Assembly (NCBI GenBank): GCA_946800325.1 | Contig: OX326958.1 | Location: 18,874,414-18,938,413, forward strand | Direction of reading: 5' to 3' | Origin: Luzula sylvatica | Lineage: Eukaryota > Streptophyta > Magnoliopsida > Poales > Juncaceae | DNA: 64,000 nucleotides | In this document: positions 48,923 to 60,232 of the stretch, piece after piece | Layout: each line of letters opens with the position of its first letter | Numbering within the stretch: position 1 is the stretch's first letter | Made by a program: the position numbers and the translations under genes | Notes under the pieces: model-generated | Databases searched by the model: none | What the model saw: the letters and a program-made list of their open reading frames with translations, nothing else | Told to the model about the DNA's origin: nothing

Positions 48923-49400
48923 TTGAGCAAGAAAATACACTACCGGTCCGACGTAGGTACCAATCTCGACATCAATCTCGACGGTACCAGCAAGTTTTTA
49001 GTCCATTGCGATTACATAATCGTTGTTGTCGGTGCCCGATCCAACACCTTCGACACACCTGATATAGTCGAGAACTGTCATTTTCTCAATATACCCCTAA
49101 TTTTATCTCCTTCTCGCAAAATTACAAAGATGCCCCTCGATTTAATAAAATTTGAATTTTTATACACGAAGTAGTGGATGTGCGGAAAATAAGGAGAACC
49201 GTCATGGGCTATTTCGAGTGAGAGAGAGAGAGTCTGCCTTATTGGAGCGATGAAGAGCGAAAAAAGAACCTCCATTTCGTAATTATCGGAGGCGGGCCCA
49301 CTAGAGTCGAGTTCGTCGCAGAGCTGCATGATTTCGTAACGGAAGATCTCGCGAGACTCTACCCTGCTATTAAATTGGGCAGAATTGAGAATGATTTTAG
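48923..49400 (+). pseudogene. Fragment of NDB-type alternative NAD(P)H dehydrogenase
   Basis: Type II NAD(P)H dehydrogenases (external NDB class) pass electrons from cytosolic NAD(P)H to ubiquinone at the inner mitochondrial membrane. 48923-49082 reads LDGTSKFLVHCDYIIVVVGA, RSNTFDTPDIVENCHFL. After about 83 unrelated bases the protein resumes at 49167 (EVVDVRKIRRTVMGYFE), has an in-frame TGA in a GA-repeat at 49218, and continues SDEERKKNLHFVIIGGGPTR, VEFVAELHDFVTEDLARLYP. The conserved second dinucleotide motif GGGPTG has its last glycine changed to arginine. The N-terminal FAD-binding part, EF-hand region and C-terminus are absent, so it is non-functional. Assignment to NDB over NDA/NDC is from remembered family character, not a search. 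Confidence 0.75.
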
Positions 49401-49780
49401 AGGTTTTGTTTTTACTGGATTATGTTGTGATGCGAAAAATCTCTCAGACTTCTTCAAAATATCATGGATATCACTACTCGGTGGAAAATCAGGTCAGAAT
49501 ATTACAAGTTACAATTTAATTCGATTGTTTAATTGATTTCTACAGTATTTTATCGATTAATTTGATTTCATTAGTAATATTCTTTTCCTATGTCGTTTTG
49601 TAGTAGATTTGGAAAAAAAAAATGAAGGATTGCCGCTGCTTTCGTGCAAAACGGTTGTCGAAACTAAAAAACTAATGTAGGAAAAAGAAATGAAGGATTG
49701 TCTGATTTGGAAAAATTGGTCTTCTGTATTGACTCAATTTTTGCAATTTTGGTTATTCATGCGGGGACAATGTACCATAA
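49401..49780. other. Flank between NDB fragment and copia element
   Basis: The open frame from the NDB fragment continues to about 49500 without resemblance to the family. The remaining sequence is AT-rich. The copia target CATGG lies at 49781-49785. Confidence 0.4.
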
Positions 49781-49785
49781 CATGG

Positions 49786-50143
49786 TGTTATGGTATGGAG
49801 ACTTTTGGAAACCCGAGGATTAAGAAATTGGAAAAAGAAAACCTTGAAGAGATAGGAAAGTTTTCATATATTGTTATTGCCATGATTGAATGGTAATTAA
49901 GGCAATGATTATTTCCTTGTATTATTTCCTTGTATTGGGTAGGAGTTTAGCTATAAATAGAGGGCTAGACTAGAGTTTTATTCATTCCAACAAATCACAA
50001 ACAATTGTATTCTCTCTTTCTCCAGTATAGTAAAATAGTTTGAGTGCCGACGGCCGTGATTTTTTTCCTTTGGAGTTTCCACGTAAAAATATTTGTGTCC
50101 GTGTGTTGTTCTTGTGTGTTTGTTTGCGGCGACGATCCTAACA
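49786..50143 (+). repeat. Copia 5' LTR
   Basis: TGTTATGG...CCTAACA, 358 bp, with a TATA element CTATAAATAG at 49951 and a CT-rich start region, so transcription would start near 49980. It matches the 3' LTR end to end. Confidence 0.95.
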
Positions 50144-50145
50144 AG

Positions 50146-50157
50146 TGGTATCAGGGC
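50146..50157 (+). other. Primer-binding site (initiator Met tRNA)
   Basis: TGGTATCAGGGC starts two bases after the 5' LTR and matches the usual plant copia site TGGTATCAGAGC except for one base. Confidence 0.85.
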
Positions 50158-50184
50158 AAATCTTAAGGTTTGAGCAGACGAGAG

Positions 50185-51071
50185 ATGGACGAGAACAAGG
50201 TTTCGGTATGCCGGTTCGATGGGCGAGACTTCGGTTACTGAAAGATGCAAGTGGAAGCGTTGCTATGCCAGAAGGACCTAGAAGATGCGCTATTCGAGTC
50301 AAGGCCGGAAAGTATCACGGACGAAAGCAAGTGGAAGAAGATGAACCGCAAGGCGCTAAGCTATATCCAATTATCGTTGGCCAAGAACGTGACGTTCAAC
50401 GTAGCGAAGGAGACGACGGCCTTCGGGGTCATGAAGGCATTGTCCAACATGTACGAGAAACCATCTTCGCTAAACAAGCTGCACCTGGTGCGCCGTCTTT
50501 TCAATCTGCGAAGGACGGAGGACGGATCTGTTGCGGGGCATCTAAATGTTATTTAGGTTATTTCAAACCAATTAGACTCTTTCAAATTTAACCTTGGTGA
50601 TGAGATGAAGGCACTCATGCTACGACGACAACGGTAGACATTATCGGCATTAAGGAGGACCTAACTTTTGAGGAAGTGCGGGACCGCATCTTGAATGACG
50701 ACATTCGGAGAAAGGAGAGAAGCGAAGCCTCGGATTCCTCGGGTTCGGCGTTGAATTTGGATATCCGGGGCCGTGAAGGTCAGAGGAGCAACAACCGCGG
50801 ACGAGCCAAGTCGAGAGGACACAGCAAGTCAAGACCACGTGGCGAATTGGAGTGCTGGAATTGTGGAAAGAAAGGTCACGGGAAGCGGGACTGCAATGCC
50901 CCGAGAAAGAAGAAGGTGGAATCGAGTTCTGCAAATGTTGTCACCGAGCAAGACAGAGATGACGCTCTCGTTTTATGCGTCGACAGCCCCGTTGAGTCAT
51001 GTGATTTGGACTCGGTCGCATCCTTCCACTCAACCTCGCAAAAAGATAAGTTCATAAATTTCAAGACATGA
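50185..51071 (+). pseudogene. Copia gag with zinc knuckle, broken
   Basis: It starts at ATG 50185 and meets a TGA at 50239 where a Trp codon is expected, then continues MQVEALLCQKDLEDALFE, MNRKALSYIQLSLAKNV and a VRRLFNLRRTEDGSVAGHL helix block. These are typical of copia gag (UBN2-like). A stop follows in 50554-50556, and a shortened SNQLDSFKFNLGDEMKALML segment continues. The knuckle CWNCGKKGHGKRDC (CX2CX4HX4C) lies at about 50850. It would package element RNA. Confidence 0.85.
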
Positions 51072-51923
51072 GATTTATGAAAGGTTCACCTAGAAGATGA
51101 AAAGCCTCTAAGCATATCGGGCATAGGTAATGTCCAGATAAAATCGAGCAACGGATTTAGATGGATCTTACAAGGAGTTCGGTATATTCCCGGTCTAAAC
51201 AAGAACTTCATATCCGTCGGACAGATGGATAGCGAAGGCTACAAGACGGTGTTCGGGAACGGGCTGTGAAATATTGTAAGGGGGGCCATGTTGATAGCGA
51301 GAGTTACGAAGACGGGAATCCTCTATCTTACCGATAATAGAGGAGATTGTTTGACGTTTTCGGGAGCAGCGACTGATCCGATGTTATGGCATAATTGGCT
51401 CGGTCACATGAGTCACGAAGGGATGCAAGTGTTGATTTCCAAGTGTCTGTTACCGAAGGTAAAATCGGTACAAACTGGTTTCTGTGAGAACTGCGTGCTC
51501 GGCAAGCAAAGACGGGTTAGTTTTTCGAAGACCGGACGAGAACTCAAGATGCGGAAGTTAGACCTGGTGCATACCGACGTGTGGGGGGCAGCTCCGGTCC
51601 AGTCTATCGGGGGGTCACGATACTACGTCACCTTTATCGATGATTCAACCCGGAAGGTATGGATATATTTTATTAAACACAAATCTGACGTGTTTAATGT
51701 GTTCAAAAGGTGGAAGGCAGAAGTCGAGACCGAGACCGGCTTGAAGCTGAAAATGCTTAAAGTCGGATAATGGAGGGTAGTACGACGGTGCAGAGTTCAG
51801 AGGATTTTGCGCGGAACAAAGAATCAAGCAGATTCGGACGGTTCCAAATCGACATCAGCAGAGCGGGGTGGCATAACGGATGAATCGAACTCAGAATGAA
51901 CGGGCAAGAGCGATGCGATTGCA
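51000..51923 (+). pseudogene. Copia protease and integrase N-terminal part
   Basis: The protease region reads DSVASFHST where copia proteases have DSGASFH, so the active-site glycine is lost. A stop at 51069 follows. From 51288 the integrase zinc finger (HNWLGHMSHEG, then CENCVLGKQ) and the core start (LDLVHTDVWG, with the first catalytic Asp, and TFIDDSTRKVWIYFIK) are intact. A frameshift near 51770 precedes SGVAERMNRTLNERARAMRL-like sequence that is cut by the nested LTR at 51929. Confidence 0.85.
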
Positions 51924-51928
51924 CGCGG

Positions 51929-53090
51929 TGAAGGAAATACAGTTTCGGATCAACCGTAAAAGTGTACACAAGGATAATTGAACGTACGCGTTCGTGGGCA
52001 TAAATAATGTATATATTAGATGCATATATGTATATTGGATATACGTGGTTAAATTGATAAGAAACGGTTTTTATTAAGAAAACCAGAAAATTCAGTTTAA
52101 GCCGTTTTAGTAAAACTGGCATAACGTTCAGTAGGAAAGTATGATTTGAATGGTTCAAATTGAGTTAGATAGATAATGATATTATCTAGAACTTTAATAT
52201 AGAAATATATTTCATTTGAGCGAAGTATCAGTGTCGTTTTAATGGAATACCGAAAGGGTGCGACCGTTTGACATACAGTTAGTAAAACGTCCGTAACGTT
52301 CGGATCCGAACTCCAATTGGGCAGATCCAATTGGGCTGGAAAGATAATAAGATTATCTAGAACTTTCGTGAATGTTCAAAGTCGGTTGAAACGATTTAAT
52401 ATTTTCGTTTCAACAGAATACTGAAAGAGTGTCTACAGTTTTCTGTCTGAAAAGGTGTATATGAGATATACATACCTTTTGGCCCATCATTATCCTATGT
52501 GATATAAATAGGATGTTTCTCTCTCTCTCTCTCTAACCAATTCATTCAGTCCAACCTGTGGAATTAATAAGATTAATCCAGAATATTGAGAGTCTTCTTT
52601 CTAAGAGCGAAAGAGTGCGAAGAGAGAAAACCGAGAAAAAGAGTTTTTATCGGTGTAGAGAATCGATCTAATCAAGCAAGTTCGCCGGTGCAGCGTCTAG
52701 GCAGTTGCACCCATGACCGACGAACTCCGACTCACGGTGGATACAAGTAGAGGAGCGGCACTTGTGGCTCTTCGATTGTGATCAAACCGAAGGAGCAAAA
52801 CTGTGGGCTGTAGAAGAGTGTGGACGTGGGACGCACGAAAGACAACCGCAGGCGTGTCAAGATGGTGGGTGACGTGTGGTATGGGACGCACGGGCTAGTC
52901 ACCAACGTGACACCGGAGAATGAAAGGATGCGAGCGATCAACCCATCGTGCGTGATCAATTTCACGCTGGTAATCGTCTATCTTTCTATTGCATCGTACT
53001 CTCGAAGTCAAGACGTGATCTTGAATTTAGGGAACCGGACCAGGCGTTCATATCCACTGCGCGGGCCCGAGGATGTATGAATTCCCAACA
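51929..53090 (+). mobile_element. Nested 1162-bp solo LTR, CGCGG target duplication
   Basis: Starts TGAAGGAAATACAG, ends CCCAACA, and is flanked by CGCGG on both sides (51924-51928, 53091-53095). The copia integrase protein continues across the site (RLHA before, LPKMFWADAVSTAA after). Its first ~650 bases match the LTR at 41512-42037. It contains a TATA element at about 52503 (TATAAATAGG) and a CT repeat. It lacks an internal region, so unequal recombination between two LTRs probably removed it. The orientation given is that of the related LTR at 41512. Confidence 0.93.
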
Positions 53091-53095
53091 CGCGG

Positions 53096-54622
53096 ATTGC
53101 CGAAGATGTTCTGGGCGGATGCGGTTAGCACGGCCGCATAACTTATCAACCGTACTCCGATGAAATCCCTCAACCTCGAGCTACCTGAAAAGAAATGGAA
53201 AGGAAAGAAGATTTCTCTTGGTCATTTGCAAATTTTTGGGAGCATCTCGTATGTCCATATCGACGTAGAGAGGAGGAACAAACTAGATGCGAAGGCCCAA
53301 AGATGTGTGTTCATTGGTTATGGATCGAAATACTTCGGTTATCGATTTTGGATCGAGGAAGGTCGAAGAATAATTCAGTCAAGAGATGCAACCTTTAATG
53401 AAGGGGAATTCTACGAGAACAGGTTCGGTTCCGGAGGAGAGTGTCCATCAAATCACGATCAATGACGAGTTTTCGGTCCAGGATGTGACTGAAAATGGGG
53501 ATGAAGACGTGCCTGTAATCGCACAAGACGAAATCCCAGAAACTCCAATTTTGAGACGATCAAGCCGGAGAATTAAGCCTACGAACCGTTATTCACCATC
53601 ACTCCATCATTTTCTGCTAACCGATGCGGGTGAACCAGAAGGCTACAGAGAAGCGGTACACGGAGGTGATTCGGTCAAGTGGGAGCGAAAGAGGAGATTG
53701 CGTCTCTCCGGAAGAACAATACTTGGGAAATGACCCAGTTGCCAGAAGGCAAGAAGGCGCTGCAAAACAAATGGGTCTACCAAGTGAAGGATGAGTCAGA
53801 TGGCAGCAAGAGATACAAGACAAGGCTGGCAGTTAAAGGATTTCTTCAGAAAAAGGGACTCGACTACACGGAGGTGTTCTCGCCGGTGGTGAAGCTGACA
53901 ACTATTCGCACAGTGTTAAGTATTGTAACAGCGGAGGATTTGCACCTCGAGCAAATGGATGTCAAGACGGCGTTCCTTCATGGCGATTTGGAGGAGGACA
54001 TTTATATGGTGCAACCTAAAGGTTTCAAGATCCCGGGAAAGGAGGATCTTGTGTGTAGGCTCAGGAAAAGTCTGTACGGTTTAAAGCAGGCTCCAAAACA
54101 GTGGTACAAGAAGATCGACATGTTCAAGAAATCCACGGAGGAGAAGAATAGGATGGAGAACATGTCATATTCATCGGCAGTGGGTAGTCTAATGTACGTC
54201 ATGGTGTGTACGAGACCCGACATTTCCCATGCAGTGGGAGTCGTGAGCCGGTTCATGACGAACCCCGGCATCGAGCACTGGAGGCGATTAAGTGGCTACT
54301 GAGATATTTGAAGGGCACCGCGAGCATGGCGCTGTGCTACAAGAAAGGTGGCACGAGTTTGCAAGGCTTTGTAGATGCTGACTTAGGAGGTGATGTGGAT
54401 AGTCGGAAGAGCACTTTCGGTTATGTCTTCACGATGGGAGGCACGACGGTGAGTTGGATGTCCATCCAACTGAAGTATCACTACATCCAGGAACTTTTGA
54501 ATGACGGGGTCTTATCGCTGGAGAAGATCCAAGGTGCCAAGAACGTTGCAGATATGTGGACCAAGGAAGTACCCACCGACAAGCTGAGGATGTGCGTCGC
54601 CTCAGTGGGGCTGGTCACGTAA
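53096..54622 (+). pseudogene. Copia integrase C-terminus, RT and RNase H with deletions
   Basis: Reads LPKMFWADAVSTAA, then KSLNLELPEKKWKGKKIS and a GYG motif (integrase end). RT begins near 53679 (NNTWEMTQLPEGKKALQNKW, QMDVKTAFLHGDLEEDIYM, SLYGLKQAPKQWYKK). Immediately after QWYKK at about 54111 the sequence jumps to IDMFKKSTEEKNRMENMSYS, so the catalytic YVDD block is missing. After a one-base shift near 54280, RNase H reads IKWLLRYLKGTASMAL and VDADLGGDVDSRKSTFGYVF. It then loses its middle (VSWMS joins directly to QLKYHYIQELLNDGV). The stop is at 54620-54622. Confidence 0.88.
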
Positions 54623-54694
54623 GCCATGGGAGCTGTCGCTGGGCTCAAGGAAGTCCCGCTCGGGACTGGAGAAAGAAAATTGGTGCAAAAGTCT

Positions 54695-54707
54695 CCAAGT
54701 GGGAGAT
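54695..54707 (+). other. Copia polypurine tract
   Basis: CCAAGTGGGAGAT immediately precedes the 3' LTR. It serves as the plus-strand primer in the copia life cycle. Confidence 0.8.
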
Positions 54708-55065
54708 TGTTATGGTATGGAGACTTTTGAAAATCCGAGAATTAGGAAATTGGAAAAAGGAAACCTTGGAGAGATAGGAAAGTTTTCCATATATTGTTAT
54801 TGCTATGATTGAATGGTAATTAAGGCAATGATTATTTTCTTGTATTATTTTCTTGTATTGGGTAGGAGTTTAGCTATAAATAGAGGGCTAGGCTAGAGTT
54901 TTATTCATTCCAACAAAGCACAAACAATTGTATTCTCTCTTTCTCCAGTATAGTAAAATATTTTGAGTGCCGACGGCCGTGGTTTTTTTCTTCGGGGTTT
55001 CCACATAAAAAAATTTGTGTCCGTGTGTTGTTCTTGTGTGTTTGTTTGCGGCGACGATCCTAACA
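54708..55065 (+). repeat. Copia 3' LTR
   Basis: 358 bp, TGTTATGG...CCTAACA, followed by the CATGG target duplication (55066-55070). About twenty differences from the 5' LTR by eye. Confidence 0.95.
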
Positions 55066-55179
55066 CATGGTACATAAAAACACTTAACTATTGCCAAATA
55101 TATATTCCTTTTTTTTCGTTTACTAGCCAATAGAATGACCTCCTTTGCATCTAAACTTTCAAAACTAACTGATGGTTTG

Positions 55180-55375
55180 TATTATGTTATCGCAACGTTT
55201 TATAAAATTAATGGTATGTATTTTGTTATTGCGCAATTACACGAGAAAAAACTCGAAGACTCCCGACATTGTTATGTATTTTGTTATTGCGCAACGTTTT
55301 ATAAAATTAATTGTATGTATTTTGTTATTGCGCAATTAATGGTATGTATTTTGTTATTGCGCAATTGCGCGGGAA
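55180..55375. repeat. Clustered TATGTATTTTGTTATTGCGCAA repeats
   Basis: Four to five copies of TGTATT(T/A)TGTTATTGCGCAA and three of CGTTTTATAAAATTAAT-like sequence occur in alternating order (for example 55213, 55275, 55317, 55345). It looks like local slippage or unequal exchange in an AT-rich spacer, with no coding role. Confidence 0.7.
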
Positions 55376-57310
55376 AAAAGCTAATTTCAATCTAATACTG
55401 TCAAATGTGTGTGTGGCAACATTAAAACATACATTTGGAAGCAAATTGAAATACTTTTGAGTCCCGACACATTGTTATAGTGAAAACAAGTATCCCAGTT
55501 ATACTTGTATGTATCTCAAGTCGTATTCGTTATAATTAAATATTAATATATATGAATAGCTCGTGTTGCTTTACGTGAATTATACGACATGTTTATAATT
55601 ATTTTTATTTATTTTTGAAAAATGATATGTTCGTAATTATAGTTAAATCATATAATATTTCACGTATTTCTGATCCTAGAAATTTAAGCCCTAAATCATA
55701 TTTACAACAAACCATCTAGTAGTTATAGAATAAAATAAGATATCCCTAGATAAGTAGTAGTACTAATTTGGCATTTCATGTATGTGCTTAATTAGTGGTG
55801 CATTATATCTAAATCTATATCTAAATCAAGTTCAACTTGACCAAAGAATTCAAGTGATTACGAGTCCACGTTATACCACATGAAAATAACAAATTAAAAA
55901 CTTATAATTCTTCGCCGTTTATTCCACATGTATGTATGATCGATGCATCATCTATCTCTAATCGTTAGGTTGCGTCCCATGTGGGGATAAAACCAACACG
56001 ACTCATCGGAATCTATGATTCGAGTCAATATATCTTTGTTGTCCTTTGTTATTCCTTATAGAGTTGATTAAACCACACTAATTCCTAATGATGTGCAATG
56101 CATGCACATCACAAGCATTGCAGTATATATTACTCATAATAAAATAAAATTATTTATTTATAAAATTAAGAAGAAGATTGGATGAATATGAATGTATTTT
56201 GAATTCTCGAGGAAGTAGGAAGCATGCTCAAAAGTGGCATTCGGCACAAGAAATAAAATAGACTAGCTGATAAGATTTAATTTAAATACTCCGGTCCAAC
56301 GAATCTATTCCAAGAAATATGAAATATATGAAAAGTAGATATGAAATGACTGTAATACATGAAACTTGCCCACACTCTTATTATGAACAAAATTGTATGT
56401 AATTTTATTATATCACGTTTAGGATTGTCAACGGTTTGGGTAGTGGTTATATCATATTCATATTCATATTATTTTTCTGATACGAAACTATCCGGATCCG
56501 GATGAAAAAAAAAATGTGTTGTGCTAGTTAATTTTAATCTTGATTAAATTTTGTTTGTTTATAGTTTTACCATTCTTTGTCTCATTGACTATGATACTTT
56601 GACACCGCCCCAATAAAGGAATGAATGAAGGGTATATTTTATCATGATCATCAAACTATATTCAATTCATAACTCACTTGTACCTACTTAAATGCCCATT
56701 GGTTCCACTTCCATCATGTTCAGCTCTACTCTCATCAATAAATTTTACTAGTCTTATCATGTGATAGACCTAGATATTTGTTTTTATTTATTTTTTTCCA
56801 TGTATCCTAACAATTTTAAGTATTTGTTTTCTAATTTCAAGATTAAATTCCACTAAGCAAAAATGCCCTTAGGAAACGCCTATCACATGCATTCCCCTCC
56901 TCTCCATCTTCATCAATAAACACAGAAACCAGTAATTCAATTCTAGAGCTGCAATATATTCATGGGCATCACCACTTTGCTCAGAAATGGAGATGAAGTT
57001 AGGTCACACCACATGACCCTATACTCCGTTTCTGACTGAGATTCTAATCTTATCTTATTATTATTATTATTATTAATAATAATAATATTTCATAAGGTCT
57101 TCTACATATTGAAAATTATATATGCTTATGTTATATTATTTTGCAGCAAATAGAAGAGAGGCGATAAGGTGTGGTCCAAAAGGTAGTTATACCGTTTTAA
57201 CCGACCACATATTTCAAGCCTGGTCGTTAGGGAACGGCGCCATTTATAAGCCACTTCAATATGTAGCAACTATATAATATATGTCACTTGAGTATCGACA
57301 TTAACAGTGA
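55376..57310. other. Intergenic, no gene supported
   Basis: AT-rich sequence with stops in all frames. 56430-56510 has TATCCGGATCCGGATG with TTCATATTCATATT repeats, a style shared with 60240-60480 and probably a common old element. 56990-57090 contains a (TTA)n/(TAA)n palindromic microsatellite (57055-57087). Confidence 0.4.
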
Positions 57311-57513
57311 CAAATTTATTAAGGAATTAGAAAGAACGGTTATTTTCTATAAATTTATGAACAATAGTATATATATGTGATTATATCAGTGTATTTTACG
57401 ATAAAACTGTAAAATTATGTATTATTGTCTCTCCAAATTTTTTTGAAAATTTCTCACAATAGTCATTACTAGATTATCGCCCCTCCATTGATTTAGGGCA
57501 AGATCCGCCACTG
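57300..57513. mobile_element. Possible hAT-type element end
   Basis: The sequence ends GATCCGCCACTG at 57502-57513, the reverse complement of CAGTGGCGGATC, a terminus common to many plant hAT-related MITEs. The other end was not found, so the left boundary is arbitrary. Confidence 0.3.
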
Positions 57514-58224
57514 AACATCGAGTCATCAACTCGTAGATTATTGAATAGTTTCACGGGCGCGGGGAGCATTCTTGTATACGACGCATAGGTTTTTAAGCTT
57601 GAATAATGATTAATCTATTTGGGGGAGGTATTATGTATTGGTAAACTAATTGATTAGGATTAATTAGCAGATTGGAAAATATAGGATAAGTTGTATGACT
57701 AAAAAGAGAATCTATAGATAAATGCAAAATGTATTAATTAAGTATGGCATGTGGGTATTGGCCTGCCAAATTGTTCTATTTTTTTTCCTAAAACAAGTGC
57801 TAACTGCCACAATTTATTACAAATTTCATGATATTTTTGTATTGAATACAAACTTCATGATAATCATTCCATTATTTTAATGCACTTTATGAAGCTCTGA
57901 CCAATGTATGTTTTAATACTTTTAAAAAAAATTATGTCAAATAAATGAAACTTTGAGAAAAATAAAGAACATAGAGTCAGTGCATTCATTTTCGAAAATT
58001 AAAAAATGAGTAAATGATCCTTCATTTATTGGTGTTAATGAAACTCGAAGTCACAAGTTTTCACAATATATGATTTATTGTATCTCACACCCAATCACTG
58101 GATCACAAGCCCATTGACTTATTTTCAAAAATTATAAATTGAGTGTTTTTTTTTTTTTTTTTTAGAAACAATGAAGTAGCTCTTAAGTCATGAATCTACT
58201 ATTTGTTAATAATAAAAAATTATG

Positions 58225-58228
<4 letters not shown>
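57514..58228. other. Intergenic, nothing recognised
   Basis: AT-rich with poly-T (58147-58164) and no supported gene, RNA or repeat. Confidence 0.4.

Positions 58229-58268
<40 letters not shown>
58229..58268. repeat. (AT)n microsatellite
   Basis: About 20 uninterrupted AT dinucleotides. Confidence 0.97.
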
Positions 58269-58271
<3 letters not shown>

Positions 58272-58592
58272 CTAGAAATTTATATCTCATAAATGTGAAT
58301 CCAATCCCTATTAAAACTCAATGTTCAGAAACTTGTTTTTATATTCTTAATATTCTCTTTTCTTTTCCTTTCCTTCTTTTTTTATTAAAGATCAAAAATC
58401 TGGAAAGCATACTTTTGCATGCCAATTTTTTAAGTTGGTCAACTATAAGAGCAATTTATTTTCTATTAGAGGAAATAATCAAAATCATTGAAAACTTCAT
58501 TTTCTGAATTAAAAAGGAGTTGAGTTTTCTATAATGTCAAAACTTAAAGGTTAAAGAGAAAAGATAACATAACCCCCAAACACACTTTGATG

Positions 58593-58727
58593 CTTTTGAT
58601 GCGTCAATCGAGGATGTTTAATTAGATTGATTAGTTTTTTTAATGAAATCAATTAAACTAAGAAATTAATTTAAGGATTAAACAATCCAATCAATCCATT
58701 AAAACACACTTGATTGACACATCAAGG
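58593..58727. mobile_element. MITE, family B, copy 1
   Basis: The left arm CTTTTGATGCGTCAATCGAG with TTAATTAGATTGATTAG is the imperfect reverse complement of the right arm (CCAATCAATCCATTAAAAC, TTGATTGACACATCAAGG). Copy 2 lies at 61900-62033. About 135 bases, non-coding. Confidence 0.7.
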
Positions 58728-60160
58728 TTATTCATGAAGAATGTGGAGACTCCATATCTAACCCCAAACTTAAATAATTTGAGAGTTAGCATTACAGTCC
58801 ATGATCAAAATCATCAAATCTTTGTTGATAGATCACATGATTAAGGTTCTGAATTAACATTATTCAATGTGATTTGAATATAATTGGTAGTATTCCCAAA
58901 TCAGAAAAATAATAAAGAATATAATTGGTAGTATATAATTGGAATTCAATGCTAACTGAAAATAATTCCTATATATAATTCATATGATTTCACATGGCAC
59001 CATCATCCTTTCATGTGTTGTGGCCTTGGTCAATTTACATCTCAAAAATAAATACAAAATCAAACCCTACTCTGTTGAAATTGGTGTGCTCACTGCATGC
59101 AGAAGAACAAGAACAATGGATCGATTGAAGCAGTACAAGTAAGCATATATAGAGCTATATAATTGAGCAATGTAGAGAATCCAAAAAGAAATGAATGAAG
59201 CTCAACTATCGCCTATTGATGAATTTTTTAGTTATATATATTCGAAATGAATATCTACTCATTAATTAATAGATTGAGGTGGGTCTAGTCTAATCATCAA
59301 GTAGAATCTCAATTAGGGATGGACCTACATAATCTTCAACAGCTCGAGAAGACTTGATTCTTTTCTCGTCTTTTCTTTTCCTTTTCTTTGTTGAGTTTTT
59401 TCCCTATTTGTTTATTTTATTCAATATTGATGGTGTGAAAGAAAGATATGAAGTCCAAAAAGCCATTCATGGGCATTGTATATTTAACCTTTAATTTCTT
59501 CTATTAATGACTTCACTTTATACAGCTCATCAAAGATATTAAACATAATTTAGAATTTAGAATATGTATTTTGAAGTATTTTCTTATTTAAAAGCTTAAA
59601 GAAAGTAGAATCTAGACTTGGCCCTCAATTCAATTCATATATTAGTTAATTAAAAGTTCAATTTAAAGGCTATGTGAATAGATTAATATAGTATTGGGAA
59701 ATATGATAACTCTTTAACATTTTAAAATTAATGCATGAGGAGTGATCCAATACATATCCTTAAACTAATGATCTTGCTTTTGCAGTATAATGATTAACAT
59801 AGCATTGCTTTCATAACCTTTTTAGGGCTTAATATAAGAAAGGAAAAAGGAAATAAGTGAAGTTTCTCAAAAGGCCATGAGAAGCCACAAAGAAACTCCA
59901 TTTCATCTCTTTTTACTAGTGTGACTTGTCCATATATACACACTCAAATTGTAAGTATAAATATTGAATCACATATATGTAACATGAAGTAGCATACAAG
60001 AAGAAGTCATAGAAGAACATCATTCATGGCCAAAACCCTAAACCCTAAAATCGAACTAACTATATCTTAATTGCTATTCTGCTTTAAAAAAATATTAATT
60101 GCAAAATTTTAAAACCCCTAATAGCTCAAAAGAAAAAACAAAACAAAAATAAAATTATAC

Positions 60161-60173
<13 letters not shown>
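58728..60173. other. Intergenic, nothing recognised
   Basis: AT-rich. AAACCCTAAACCCTAAAA at about 60036-60053 is a telomere-like interstitial motif of two units. No coding frame of note. Confidence 0.4.

Positions 60174-60230
<57 letters not shown>
60174..60230. repeat. (TA)n microsatellite after (CATA)n
   Basis: Four CATA units run into about 28 TA dinucleotides. Confidence 0.96.

Positions 60231-60232
<2 letters not shown>

Larger units (their letters stand above)
49786..55065 (+). mobile_element. Ty1/copia LTR retrotransposon, full-boundary, defective
   Basis: Two 358-bp LTRs (49786-50143 and 54708-55065, both TGTTATGG...CCTAACA) are flanked by CATGG on both sides (49781-49785, 55066-55070). 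Primer-binding site and polypurine tract are in place, and gag, zinc knuckle, protease, integrase, reverse transcriptase and RNase H blocks occur in copia order. LTRs differ by roughly twenty positions by eye, so the insertion is not recent. Internal stops, frameshifts, in-place deletions and a nested solo LTR make it non-autonomous. Confidence 0.96.

Noticed and set aside
56930..57060. Possible microRNA precursor
   Set aside because: No match to mature plant microRNAs I know and no clear hairpin with a 20-22-base duplex.
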